Below are positions 44,707-51,913 of a DNA stretch of 64,000 bases, one piece after another. Source of the DNA: Ramlibacter sp. PS4R-6 (GTDB lineage Bacteria > Pseudomonadota > Gammaproteobacteria > Burkholderiales > Burkholderiaceae_C); assembly GCF_037572775.1 (NCBI RefSeq), contig NZ_JBBHKA010000001.1:2604001-2668000 (forward strand). Direction: 5' to 3'. The notes under the pieces are model-generated. The model made no database searches. It worked only from the letters and a program-made list of their open reading frames with translations, and was not told the DNA's origin. Both the position numbers and the translations under genes were made by a program. Position 1 is the stretch's first letter, and every line of letters starts with the position of its first letter.

Positions 44707-45437
44707 CCGCGCAGCGCTTCGATTCCATCGACGCCCTGCGCGGCGTCGCGATCGTCTGGATGACGGTCTTCCATTTCTGCTTCGACCTGAACTGGTTCGG
44801 GTGGCTGAAACAGGACTTCTACGAAGACCCGTTCTGGACGCTGCAGCGCACGGCCATCGTCAGCCTGTTCCTGTTCTGCGCCGGGCTCGGGCAGGCGGTC
44901 GCCGTGGAGCAGGGGCAGTCGTGGCAACGTTTCTGGAAACGCTGGGGCCAGGTCGCGGCCTGCGCGGCGCTCGTGAGCATCGGCTCCTACTTCATGTTCC
45001 CGCGCAGCTTCATCTACTTCGGCGTGCTGCATGGGATCGCGGTGATGCTCATCGTCGTGCGCGCGACGGCGGGTTGGGGGCGTTGGCTGTGGCTCTCCGG
45101 AGCATTGGCGATCGCGATGAAATGGATCGCGGCCTGGGCGATCGCGGGCGACCCGTCGCTGGACTTCCTGAACGCGCGCGCCTGGAACTGGCTCGGGCTC
45201 GTCAGCCGCAAGCCGATCACCGAAGACTACGTGCCGCTCATCCCGTGGCTCGGTGTGATGTGGTGGGGCATGGCGGCGGGGCAATGGCTGCTCGCGACGA
45301 AGCGCAAGATGCTGGAGATGGACCTGCCGCGCGCCACGGCGCCGCTGTCATGGCTGGGGCGCTGGAGCCTCACGTGGTACATGCTGCACCAGCCGGTGAT
45401 GATCGGCGCGCTGATGGCGCTCAAGGAGCTGCGCTGA
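44694..45437 (+). CDS. DUF1624/heparan-alpha-glucosaminide-N-acetyltransferase-like membrane protein
   Basis: The 247-residue protein from GTG 44694 (or CTG 44703) overlaps purL by 13 bp. It starts [28 protein letters not shown], the signature of the DUF1624/YeiB-like acyltransferase fold (R-x-x-x-I-D-x-x-R-G, and His in VFHFCFDL). About seven helices follow, then a [11 protein letters not shown] end motif. Such proteins acetylate sugars or glycans on the far side of the membrane from acetyl-CoA, but no substrate is indicated. Its TGA directly abuts the convergent propeller gene stop. Confidence 0.78.
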   Translation: MGRLTAQRFDSIDALRGVAIVWMTVFHFCFDLNWFGWLKQDFYEDPFWTLQRTAIVSLFLFCAGLGQAVAVEQGQSWQRFWKRWGQVAACAALVSIGSYFMFPRSFIYFGVLHGIAVMLIVVRATAGWGRWLWLSGALAIAMKWIAAWAIAGDPSLDFLNARAWNWLGLVSRKPITEDYVPLIPWLGVMWWGMAAGQWLLATKRKMLEMDLPRATAPLSWLGRWSLTWYMLHQPVMIGALMALKELR

Positions 45438-46733
45438 TCATTCGATCGCGTACAGGTTGCCGTCGGCGCTGCCGATGTAGATGACGCCTTGCGCCACCAG
45501 CGGCGTGGCGTAGAACGAACCCACGCTCTGCTGCCGGTCGAAGGCCAGGGCCGTGGCGTCGTACCAGCTCGAGGGAAAGAGCATCGCCGAGTTGAAGCGG
45601 CCCTCGGCCGTCAGCACCCAGCCTTCGTTGGCGCGCGCGGCGTCGGTGCGGAACTCCCAGAGCAGTGCTCCGGTCTCGCGGTCGCGCGCCTGCAGCGTTC
45701 CGTTGAGCACGCCGACCAGCACCACGTTGCCCGCCACGACGGGCGACGAAAAGACATAGGCCTTCGAATCCTCCTGCAGCAGCGGCTTGCCGCTGGCGGC
45801 GTCGACGGCGTGGATGCGCGAGGAATCGGACGTCGCGAACCACACCCGGCCGTTCGCGACCGCCGGCGAGCTGTTGACCCAGCTCGCGCCGGTGGGAAAG
45901 CGCCATTTCTCCGCGCCCGTGCGCGCGTCCAGCGCATAGACGTTCGCGTCGCGCGACCCCGTGTAGACGACGCCGTCCACGACGGCGGGCGACGACTGGA
46001 AGCCCTGCTGGTTGTGCATCAGCGCGTCGACGCCGCCCTGGAAAACCCAGCGTTGCTCGCCGCTGCGCGCATCGAGCGCGTAGAAGCGGCCGTCCCAGCC
46101 GCCCACGTAAACCATGCCCCCGTGCACCGCGGGCGACGCGTGCACCACGTCACCGGTCCTGAATTTCCACCGCAGCGATCCCGCCGTGGCATCCACGGCA
46201 TAGACGTGGCCGTCGCCGCTGCCGAAGTACACCGTGCCGTCCACCACCGCGGGGCTGGAGCGGTACACGTCGAACATGTCCGCGAAGGTCTGCGTGGCGG
46301 GCTGCATGCCGTGCAACCCGCGCGCCTCGAACCGGCGCTCGCCGCCGGTCGCGAATTTCCAGAGGACTTCGCCGTTGGCGGCATCGAGCGCATAGACGCG
46401 GCCGTCATCGCTCAGCGCGTAAACCTTGCCCGCCGCGACGGCCGGCGTCGACGCCACCGGGCCGCCGGTGCGCTGCATCCAGCGCTGGCGTCCGGTCGCC
46501 GCGTCGACGGCGTAGACGTTGCCGTCGTCGCTGCCGAAGATCACGGCGCCCTGGTGCCACACCGCGGACGACACGATGCGCGCGCCCGTCGGGAAGCGCC
46601 ACTTCACGCGGTGGAATTCGCGCGGCGCCGCCGGGGCCACGCCCTGGTGCGACGCGTCGCCGCGGAACATGGATTGCGCCACGCAGGGCAGCGACACCGC
46701 GATCGCAGCAGCCAGCAAAAGCGCGCGGATCAC
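45438..46733 (-). CDS. Secreted PQQ-type beta-propeller repeat protein
   Basis: The 431-residue exported protein starts at GTG 46733 with signal MIRALLLAAAIAVSLPCVAQ. It carries about seven PQQ-like blades of the form SPAVVDGTVYFGSGDGHVYAVDATAGSL-W-F (for example residues near 55, 95, 150, 190, 245 and 285). No dehydrogenase active-site Asp-Glu-Asn set or heme motif is visible, so a structural or binding role is more likely than a PQQ enzyme; BamB has the same fold but is a lipoprotein. It overlaps the next upstream secreted gene by GTGA, so the two form a pair. Confidence 0.8.
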   Translation of the reverse strand: MIRALLLAAAIAVSLPCVAQSMFRGDASHQGVAPAAPREFHRVKWRFPTGARIVSSAVWHQGAVIFGSDDGNVYAVDAATGRQRWMQRTGGPVASTPAVAAGKVYALSDDGRVYALDAANGEVLWKFATGGERRFEARGLHGMQPATQTFADMFDVYRSSPAVVDGTVYFGSGDGHVYAVDATAGSLRWKFRTGDVVHASPAVHGGMVYVGGWDGRFYALDARSGEQRWVFQGGVDALMHNQQGFQSSPAVVDGVVYTGSRDANVYALDARTGAEKWRFPTGASWVNSSPAVANGRVWFATSDSSRIHAVDAASGKPLLQEDSKAYVFSSPVVAGNVVLVGVLNGTLQARDRETGALLWEFRTDAARANEGWVLTAEGRFNSAMLFPSSWYDATALAFDRQQSVGSFYATPLVAQGVIYIGSADGNLYAIE

Positions 46734-47446
46734 GACGCGGCTCCCGGCGCGCGGCGCAGCACGATGGGCGCCTCGAAAGGCCCTTGCGACATCTGGCCGT
46801 CGATCGAACCGTCGGGCGTGGTGAAGCGGCCCTCGATGCGAAAGCGCGAGGCGCTCGCCTCGAACATCACGAACTCCCGGCCCTGCACCACGCGGTCCAC
46901 CTTCAGCGTCGACGTGCGCCTGCCCACGACGACGATCTCCCCGCCGGCGAGGCCGTTCGCGTCGTTGGAAACCTTCAGCGTGACCTGCCGTTGCACGCCT
47001 CCGAGTTCATAGCGGCCCACCCAGGTGCCCGCGATCTGCGCCGTGACGCCGGTTGCTGGCGGTGGCGGGTCGACCTGGGCGTCGCCGGTGCGGCGCAGGA
47101 GCACGCGTGCCGCGTTGCCCGCCAGGCGGAAGTCGCCGGCGAGCGCGCCATCGGGCTGCGACGACAGGGCCAGTTCCGGCGCGGGGTCGACGGGCGCAGC
47201 GAAAGCTTCCGGGAGTTGTGCGCGCAGGGTGGTTCCGGTGACCTGCAGGCTGCGCAGCGGCGCGCCTTTCACGCCGCGTCCCGGCAGGATGGCCGACCCG
47301 GTCCACCCCGCAGGGCCGGCGGCGAGGTCGACCACGATGCGCTGCGGCGCGCCGGGCACCTGGATCACGCCTTCCCAGCGGCCCGCGAGGTCGGCGGCGG
47401 AGGCGGAAAGCGCGAAGAGGAAGGGAGCAAGGAGGAGGGTGCGCAT
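46730..47446 (-). CDS. Secreted hypothetical protein, probable partner of the propeller
   Basis: The 238-residue protein has a cleavable signal (MRTLLLAPFLFALSASAAD). Two similar halves follow: LAGRWEGVIQVPGAPQRIVVDLA and IAGTWVGRYELGGVQRQVTLKVS, each with W-G-x-x, suggesting an internal duplication of a lipocalin-like or beta-sandwich unit. The family is not recognised. The start could be 47470 (MALGSNRP...), but the signal peptide argues for 47446. Its stop overlaps the GTG of the propeller gene. Confidence 0.7.
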   Translation of the reverse strand: MRTLLLAPFLFALSASAADLAGRWEGVIQVPGAPQRIVVDLAAGPAGWTGSAILPGRGVKGAPLRSLQVTGTTLRAQLPEAFAAPVDPAPELALSSQPDGALAGDFRLAGNAARVLLRRTGDAQVDPPPPATGVTAQIAGTWVGRYELGGVQRQVTLKVSNDANGLAGGEIVVVGRRTSTLKVDRVVQGREFVMFEASASRFRIEGRFTTPDGSIDGQMSQGPFEAPIVLRRAPGAAS

Positions 47447-47502
47447 CGGCCGATTGGAGCCAAGCGCCATGCGGGCGTCAATCGTGAAAAGGAGCCAATG
47501 AA

Positions 47503-47524
47503 AAAGCGGCCCGGGGGCCGCTTT
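47503..47524 (-). terminator. Intrinsic terminator after the PpiC-type gene
   Basis: A ten-base-pair stem AAAGCGGCCC/GGGCCGCTTT has a two-base loop. On the minus strand it is followed by TTTTCATT and lies 42 bp after the stop of the isomerase gene. It separates that gene from the secreted pair downstream. Confidence 0.8.
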
Positions 47525-47565
47525 CGCAAAGTCGCTGGGTCCCGGGCTGCGCCGGGACGACAGTC

Positions 47566-48345
47566 CTATTCCACCTTCGCTTTGCTGCGCAGTTCCTCCT
47601 GGAACTTCGCCAGCTTCTGCTGCTGCAGCTGCTGCGAGATCTGCGGCTTGACTTCCTCCAGCTTGGGCAGCTGCGCCTCGCGGATGTCGTCCACGCGGAT
47701 CACGTGCCAGCCGAAGCTGGTCTTGACGGGCTCCTGCGTCATCTGGCCCTTGTTCAGCTTGAGCAGCGCCTGCGCGAACTCCGGCACGTAGCTGTTGGGG
47801 GTGGCCCAATCGAGGTCGCCGCCGTTGGCGGCCGAGCCCGGGTCCTTGGACTGCTTCTTGGCGATGTCCTCGAACTTCTGGCCCTTCTTGATGTCGGCGA
47901 TGACCTTCTTCGCGGCGGCTTCGTCCTCCACGAGGATGTGGCGCGTGCGGATTTCCTTGCCGCCGTTGGCCGCGACGAACTTGTCGTACTCGCCCTGGAT
48001 CTCGGCGTCGGTCACCGGGTTCTTCTTCTGCCAGTCGGAGAAGAGCTCGCGGATCAGGATGGTCTGGCGCGCCAGCTCCAGCTGCGCCTTGTAGTCGTCG
48101 GTGGCGTCCAGGCCGCGGCGCGAAGCCTCCTGCATGAACACTTCGCGGGCGATGACTTCCTCCTTGAGCATGTTGTCCATCTCGGGGCTCACGGGGCGCC
48201 CGCTCTTCTGGATCTGCGCCTTGAGCACGTCCACGCGCGCCTTGGGCACCGGCTTGCCGTTGACGATGGCGACGTTCTGGGCGGCGGCGGGCCCAGCGAT
48301 GCCCAGCATGGCGGCCGCCACGGCGGCGATGAATAGCTGCTTCAT
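47566..48345 (-). CDS. PpiC-type peptidyl-prolyl cis-trans isomerase (parvulin)
   Basis: The 259-residue periplasmic protein has a signal peptide cut near PAAA. An N-terminal SurA-like helical domain is followed by a parvulin domain with IRTRHILVEDEAAAKKVIADI, FEDIAKKQSKDPGSAANGGDLDW and VKTSFGWHVIRVDDIRE. It assists folding of outer-membrane proteins. No lipobox is present. There is no Shine-Dalgarno sequence in front of its ATG. It is separated from the upstream bolA-yciB-msrB-selO run by 31 bp and has a strong terminator. Confidence 0.88.
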   Translation of the reverse strand: MKQLFIAAVAAAMLGIAGPAAAQNVAIVNGKPVPKARVDVLKAQIQKSGRPVSPEMDNMLKEEVIAREVFMQEASRRGLDATDDYKAQLELARQTILIRELFSDWQKKNPVTDAEIQGEYDKFVAANGGKEIRTRHILVEDEAAAKKVIADIKKGQKFEDIAKKQSKDPGSAANGGDLDWATPNSYVPEFAQALLKLNKGQMTQEPVKTSFGWHVIRVDDIREAQLPKLEEVKPQISQQLQQQKLAKFQEELRSKAKVE

Positions 48346-48376
48346 AGGGAGGAAACGGTGAAGGAGGGGGTGGATG

Positions 48377-48649
48377 TCAAAGCGTTTCGATGGCGAGGGC
48401 GTGCAGGCCGCGGTCCACGAAATCGCGCAGCGCATCATACACAAGGCGGTGCTGCGCCACCCGGGGGCGGCCGGCGAACAGGGGTGAGGCGATGCGGACC
48501 CGGAAATGCGTCCCCGAGCCCGTGCCGTCCGCCCCCGCATGGCCGGCGTGCTGCCAGCTCTCGTCCAGCACTTCGAGGTGGCTGGGCTGCAGGAGTTCCC
48601 GCAGGCGCTGCTCCAGCGCCTGCGCCGTGATGCCCGTGCCCGCGGTCAT
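48377..48649 (-). CDS. bolA: BolA family protein
   Basis: The 90-residue protein has the BolA core: LEQRLRELLQPSHLEVLDESWQHAGHAG, a T-H-F-R-V-RIASPLFAGRPRVAQHRLVYDALRD, and conserved histidines. The FRVRIASPLF motif is the class II KH-like signature. BolA proteins bind monothiol glutaredoxins and some regulate transcription. The ATG overlaps the yciB stop (ATGA), so it is cotranscribed with it. The start at 48649 gives normal length. Confidence 0.9.
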   Translation of the reverse strand: MTAGTGITAQALEQRLRELLQPSHLEVLDESWQHAGHAGADGTGSGTHFRVRIASPLFAGRPRVAQHRLVYDALRDFVDRGLHALAIETL

Positions 48650-49185
48650 TCCGCTTCTTCGGTCTTCATGTGGCGGCCCAGGTAGACCGCCTGGCCCACG
48701 ATGAACAGCACCATCAGGCCCATGCCGCCGAACAGCTTGAAGTTGACCCACGTGTTCTCGTCGAAGTTGAAGGCCACCCACAGGTTCAGCGCGCCCATGA
48801 AGGCGAAGAACCCCATCCACGACCAGCCCATGACGCGCCACACCGCATCCGGCAATTCCAGCTGCGAGCCCATGAGCGCCTTCATCGGGTTGCTTCGCAT
48901 CACCACCTGGCCGCCGAAGAGAACGAGGCCCAGCGTCCAGTACAGGATGGTCGGCTTGAGCTTGATGAAGGTGTTGTCGTGCAGCACGATCGTCAGGCCG
49001 CCCAGGATGCCGATGATCGCCAGGCTGACCCACTGCAGCGGCTCGATCCTGCCGGTGCGATAGCGGCTCCAGCCGATCTGCGCCAGGGTGGCGACGATGC
49101 CCACCGCGGTGGCGACGAAGATGTCCGAGACCTTGTAGGCCGCGAAGAACAGGATGATGGGAACGAAATCGAACAGCAGTTTCAT
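48646..49185 (-). CDS. yciB: Inner-membrane septation protein A (YciB/IspZ family)
   Basis: The 179-residue protein has five membrane helices and starts MKLLFDFVPIILFFAAYK, the conserved YciB N-terminus. It has GRIEPLQWVSLAIIGILGGLTI, KLKPTILYWTLG, and FNFDENTWVNFKLFGGMGL, each a family signature. It takes part in cell-envelope and septum stability. It lies six bases after msrB and overlaps bolA at its end. The yciB-bolA-ppiC neighbourhood is a common Betaproteobacteria order. Confidence 0.93.
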   Translation of the reverse strand: MKLLFDFVPIILFFAAYKVSDIFVATAVGIVATLAQIGWSRYRTGRIEPLQWVSLAIIGILGGLTIVLHDNTFIKLKPTILYWTLGLVLFGGQVVMRSNPMKALMGSQLELPDAVWRVMGWSWMGFFAFMGALNLWVAFNFDENTWVNFKLFGGMGLMVLFIVGQAVYLGRHMKTEEAE

Positions 49186-49191
49186 CGAGGC

Positions 49192-49605
49192 TTACTTCGG
49201 CTGGAAATCCAGCGAGGCGGAGTTCATGCAGTAGCGCAGGCCGGTGTCGCTGGGGCCGTCGTCGAACACGTGGCCCAGGTGCGCGCCGCACTGCGCGCAC
49301 ACCGTCTCCACGCGGATCATCCCATGGCTGGTGTCGCGGATTTCCCTGATCGCGCCGGGCACGGCCTTGTCGAAGCTGGGCCAGCCGCAGTGCGCGTCGA
49401 ACTTGGTCGACGAGTCGAACAGCTTGTTGCCGCAGCAGATGCAGTGGTAGCTGCCGTCGGCCCACACGCGCTCGTACTTGCCCGAGAACGGGCGTTCGGT
49501 CGCGGCATGGCGCGTGACCTGGAAGGCGCCGGGCTCGGCGCCCTTGGACGCGAGGATTTCCTTCCACTCGGCGTCGGTCTTCTGGATGGCGTATTTGTCG
49601 GTCAT
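49192..49605 (-). CDS. msrB: Peptide-methionine (R)-S-oxide reductase
   Basis: The 137-residue MsrB has the zinc CxxC pairs (CICCGNKL and [16 protein letters not shown]) and the catalytic Cys in [11 protein letters not shown] near residue 126. SYHCICC and [13 protein letters not shown] are normal for the family. It repairs methionine-R-sulfoxide in proteins. Its ATG overlaps the selO stop (ATGA). The RYCMN in place of the more usual RYCIN is a mild variation. Confidence 0.95.
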   Translation of the reverse strand: MTDKYAIQKTDAEWKEILASKGAEPGAFQVTRHAATERPFSGKYERVWADGSYHCICCGNKLFDSSTKFDAHCGWPSFDKAVPGAIREIRDTSHGMIRVETVCAQCGAHLGHVFDDGPSDTGLRYCMNSASLDFQPK

Positions 49606-51098
49606 GAGGAGCAGCTGATCTCGATGTGTTGCGCCCAGTCGGGCGGGAAGCCGGCCTTGTCCTCGTGCGCCGGGTGCTCGTCGCACGGGGATTGCACCAG
49701 GGCCAGCAGCGCGTCCACCTCGGAGAAGTCCTTCAGCTTGGCCTGCCGGATCGCGATCTCGCACAGGTGGTTGCGCAGGACGTACTTGGGGTTGGTTCGC
49801 AGCATCCGCAAGCCCGCCGCCTCGCGGCCGCCTTCCTGTTGCGCGAAGCGGGCTTCATACAGTCGGAGCCAGGCGCCGAAACTTTCACGGTCGAGGAAGA
49901 GGTCGCGCACCGGCTCGGCGCCGGAGCCGGCCGCGTGGTGCGACAGGCGCCGCCAGAAGATCGTGTAGTCGACGCGGTCCTTCGCCAGCAGCTGCAGCAC
50001 GGACTCGACCAGTTCTCGGTCGCCTTCTTGGTCGTCGGCCAGGCCCAGCTTGGCGCGCATGCGCATCTCCATCTCGCGCGGGAAGACGGCCTTGTACGAC
50101 TCCAGCGCCGCCAGGGCGAGCTCCTGGTCGCCGATGAGCGGCAGCAGCGCCTGCCCCAGGCAGAAGACGTTCCAGTAGGCGACGTTGGGCTGGCGGTTGT
50201 AGGCGTAGCGGCCCTGCTCGTCGCTGTGGTTGCAGATGTGGTTGGGCACGAAGGCATCGAGGAACTGGAACGGCCCGTAGTCGATGGTCAGGCCGAGGAT
50301 GCTCATGTTGTCCGTGTTCATCACGCCGTGGCAGAAGCCCACGGCCTGCCACTGCGCCACCATCGCCGCCGTGCGCTCGCTCACCGCCTCCAGGAAAGCC
50401 GCATAGGCGTTGCCCGCGAAGCGGTCCGTGGTGCGCGCATCGGGATAGAAGCGGTCGATGACGTAGTCGGCTAGGGTGCGCAGTTCGTCGATGCGGCCGT
50501 TGGCCGAGAAGTGCTCGAAGTGGCCGAAGCGCACGAACGACGGCGACACCCGAGTCACCACGGCGGAGGTCTCGACCTCTTCGCGGCGCACAGGCGCGTC
50601 GGAGCCGGTGACGAGCAGTGCGCGCGTCGTCGGGATGCCCAGGCCGTGCATCGCCTCGGAGCCTAGGTATTCGCGGATGCTCGAGCGCAGGACCGCGCGG
50701 CCGTCGCCCATGCGCGAGTAGGGCGTGCGGCCGCTGCCCTTGAGCTGCAGCTCCTGCGGCCCGGCGGGCGTTTGGGCTTCTCCGAGCAGGAGCGCACGGC
50801 CGTCACCCAGCTGCCCGGCCCACACGCCGAACTGGTGGCCGCTGTAGACGCTGGCGAGCGTGTCGCTGCCCGCGATGGGGACATTGCCGGTGAAGGCCGC
50901 CACGCCATCGGGTGACGCCAGCAGCGCGGGGTCGAAGCCGAGCTCGTGTGCCAGCGCCTGGTTCAGGCCCACCAGGTACGGGTCGGGAAGCGGCTGGGAA
51001 GGCAGGCGGGTGAAGAACGCCGGGCCCAGGGCCGCGAAGCTGTTGCGCCACGGCACGCGAAGGTCGACGGCGGCGGGCGACTCGAGGACGGCTGTCAT
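49602..51098 (-). CDS. selO: Protein adenylyltransferase SelO
   Basis: The 498-residue pseudokinase-fold AMPylase starts at ATG 51098 (MTAVLESPA). Family motifs include [57 protein letters not shown] (active-site Asn/Asp) and [11 protein letters not shown]. SelO AMPylates proteins during oxidative stress and is often linked to redox repair; MsrB directly downstream fits that theme. GACAAT (minus strand, 51105-51110) lies six bases before the ATG. A longer open frame upstream of 51098 lies in the intergenic region and was ignored. Confidence 0.93.
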   Translation of the reverse strand: MTAVLESPAAVDLRVPWRNSFAALGPAFFTRLPSQPLPDPYLVGLNQALAHELGFDPALLASPDGVAAFTGNVPIAGSDTLASVYSGHQFGVWAGQLGDGRALLLGEAQTPAGPQELQLKGSGRTPYSRMGDGRAVLRSSIREYLGSEAMHGLGIPTTRALLVTGSDAPVRREEVETSAVVTRVSPSFVRFGHFEHFSANGRIDELRTLADYVIDRFYPDARTTDRFAGNAYAAFLEAVSERTAAMVAQWQAVGFCHGVMNTDNMSILGLTIDYGPFQFLDAFVPNHICNHSDEQGRYAYNRQPNVAYWNVFCLGQALLPLIGDQELALAALESYKAVFPREMEMRMRAKLGLADDQEGDRELVESVLQLLAKDRVDYTIFWRRLSHHAAGSGAEPVRDLFLDRESFGAWLRLYEARFAQQEGGREAAGLRMLRTNPKYVLRNHLCEIAIRQAKLKDFSEVDALLALVQSPCDEHPAHEDKAGFPPDWAQHIEISCSS

Positions 51099-51199
51099 CC
51101 CCCGATTGTCCGCGCTGCGGGGCGCGGCAGGCGCCCGCGGGGCCATTTCGCAACCAAATGGGTTAAGGAAATTGCCTAGCACAGCAGCCCGCTTCTCCC

Positions 51200-51205
51200 C
51201 ATAAT
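51200..51205 (+). promoter_or_regulatory. -10-like hexamer upstream of the FeeM-like gene
   Basis: CATAAT lies 48 bp before the ATG at 51254 in the 155-bp gap divergent from selO. A -35 at the ideal distance is not clear. A GGCCGG/CCGGC imperfect palindrome lies just after it (about 51216-51232), and the ribosome site AGGGAG is at 51239-51244. Confidence 0.35.
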
Positions 51206-51253
51206 GACCAGCAAGGGCCGGCCACGACCGGCGCCATTCAGGGAGCAAGAGTG

Positions 51254-51903
51254 ATGGATACACGCGTTGCCGGCCTGGCACGGCCGCCGGCGTACATCCC
51301 GCCGTCCGTCGAGCGGGAACCCTCGTCGCAGATCCACGATGTGGTGCTGCACCACCTGCGGACGCCCGCCGAAATCGAGGGCATCATCGACCTGCGCGAC
51401 GAGATCGACCTGTCGGTGCACACCGCTGCCGGACGGCAGCAGTTCGAGAGGCTCGAAAAAAAAGAGACGAGTGCGGGTTCGTGTTCGGATTCGAACTCGG
51501 CGGGGAGTGGATCGGCACGATCCGCATCGTCCCGCTGGGCTACCAATTGACGCTGACGGAGACACTGCTGCCCCACGCGGGTGCCGACGCACCCCCCACC
51601 GGCCCGGGCGACTGGGAAGTCGGGCGGCTGGTGCTCGCCCCCGCCTATCGCAGCGACGTCGAGGCGCTGCGCCACTGCCTGCGCATCGCCCTCGAGTACG
51701 CCTGCGGCGCGACGCGCGTCGACCACCTGTTCGCCACCTGCACACACGTGCTCGGCCGCCTGTACCGGCGCTTCGGCTTCGCGGTGTTCGCGCGCGACGT
51801 GGTGTTGCCCGGCACGGACAAGTCGTACACGCTCATCCGCGGGGGCTCGAACGCCGTCGCCATGGGCCTTTCCTCGCGCACCTCGCCCGCGGTGACGCAA
51901 TGA
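51254..51903 (+). CDS. FeeM/GNAT-like N-acyltransferase, frame interrupted by an A8 run
   Basis: The first 70 residues ([14 protein letters not shown]... to FERLEKK) are in one frame, and the remaining 146 ([16 protein letters not shown]... to the TGA at 51903) are in the -1 frame. They join at the A8 run 51456-51463 to give one uninterrupted 216-residue protein. The joined sequence has [50 protein letters not shown] and [18 protein letters not shown], which resemble N-acyl amino acid synthase (FeeM) or autoinducer-synthase GNAT proteins. These attach a fatty acyl group from acyl carrier protein. A strong ribosome site (AGGGAG) is present. It is followed by two kinases after ten bases. An authentic frameshift, programmed slippage or a sequencing error are all possible. 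Confidence 0.6.
51457..51463 (+). other. Slippery heptamer A AAA AAA, possible -1 frameshift site
   Basis: In the frame of the first part the codons read GAA AAA AAA GAG, so A-AAA-AAA is in the exact X-XXY-YYZ register for -1 slippage. A GAGAGG Shine-Dalgarno-like sequence lies five bases upstream (51446-51451). A GTTCG/CGAAC hairpin with a four-base loop starts 20 bases downstream (51483-51496). Slippage of polymerase on A8 would give the same product. Confidence 0.5.
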
Positions 51904-51913
51904 GGCCCGCGCC

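Noticed and set aside
40716-45437. A plus-strand frame of about 1570 codons covering purL
   Set aside because: Only its last 247 codons encode a protein (the DUF1624-like gene). The rest is a shadow frame of purL with arginine/glycine-rich nonsense.
51251-51550. A stand-alone 99-residue gene ending in a Ser-rich tail
   Set aside because: The tail after the A8 run is out-of-frame reading; the -1 frame continues the acyltransferase without a gap, so the two pieces are one gene.
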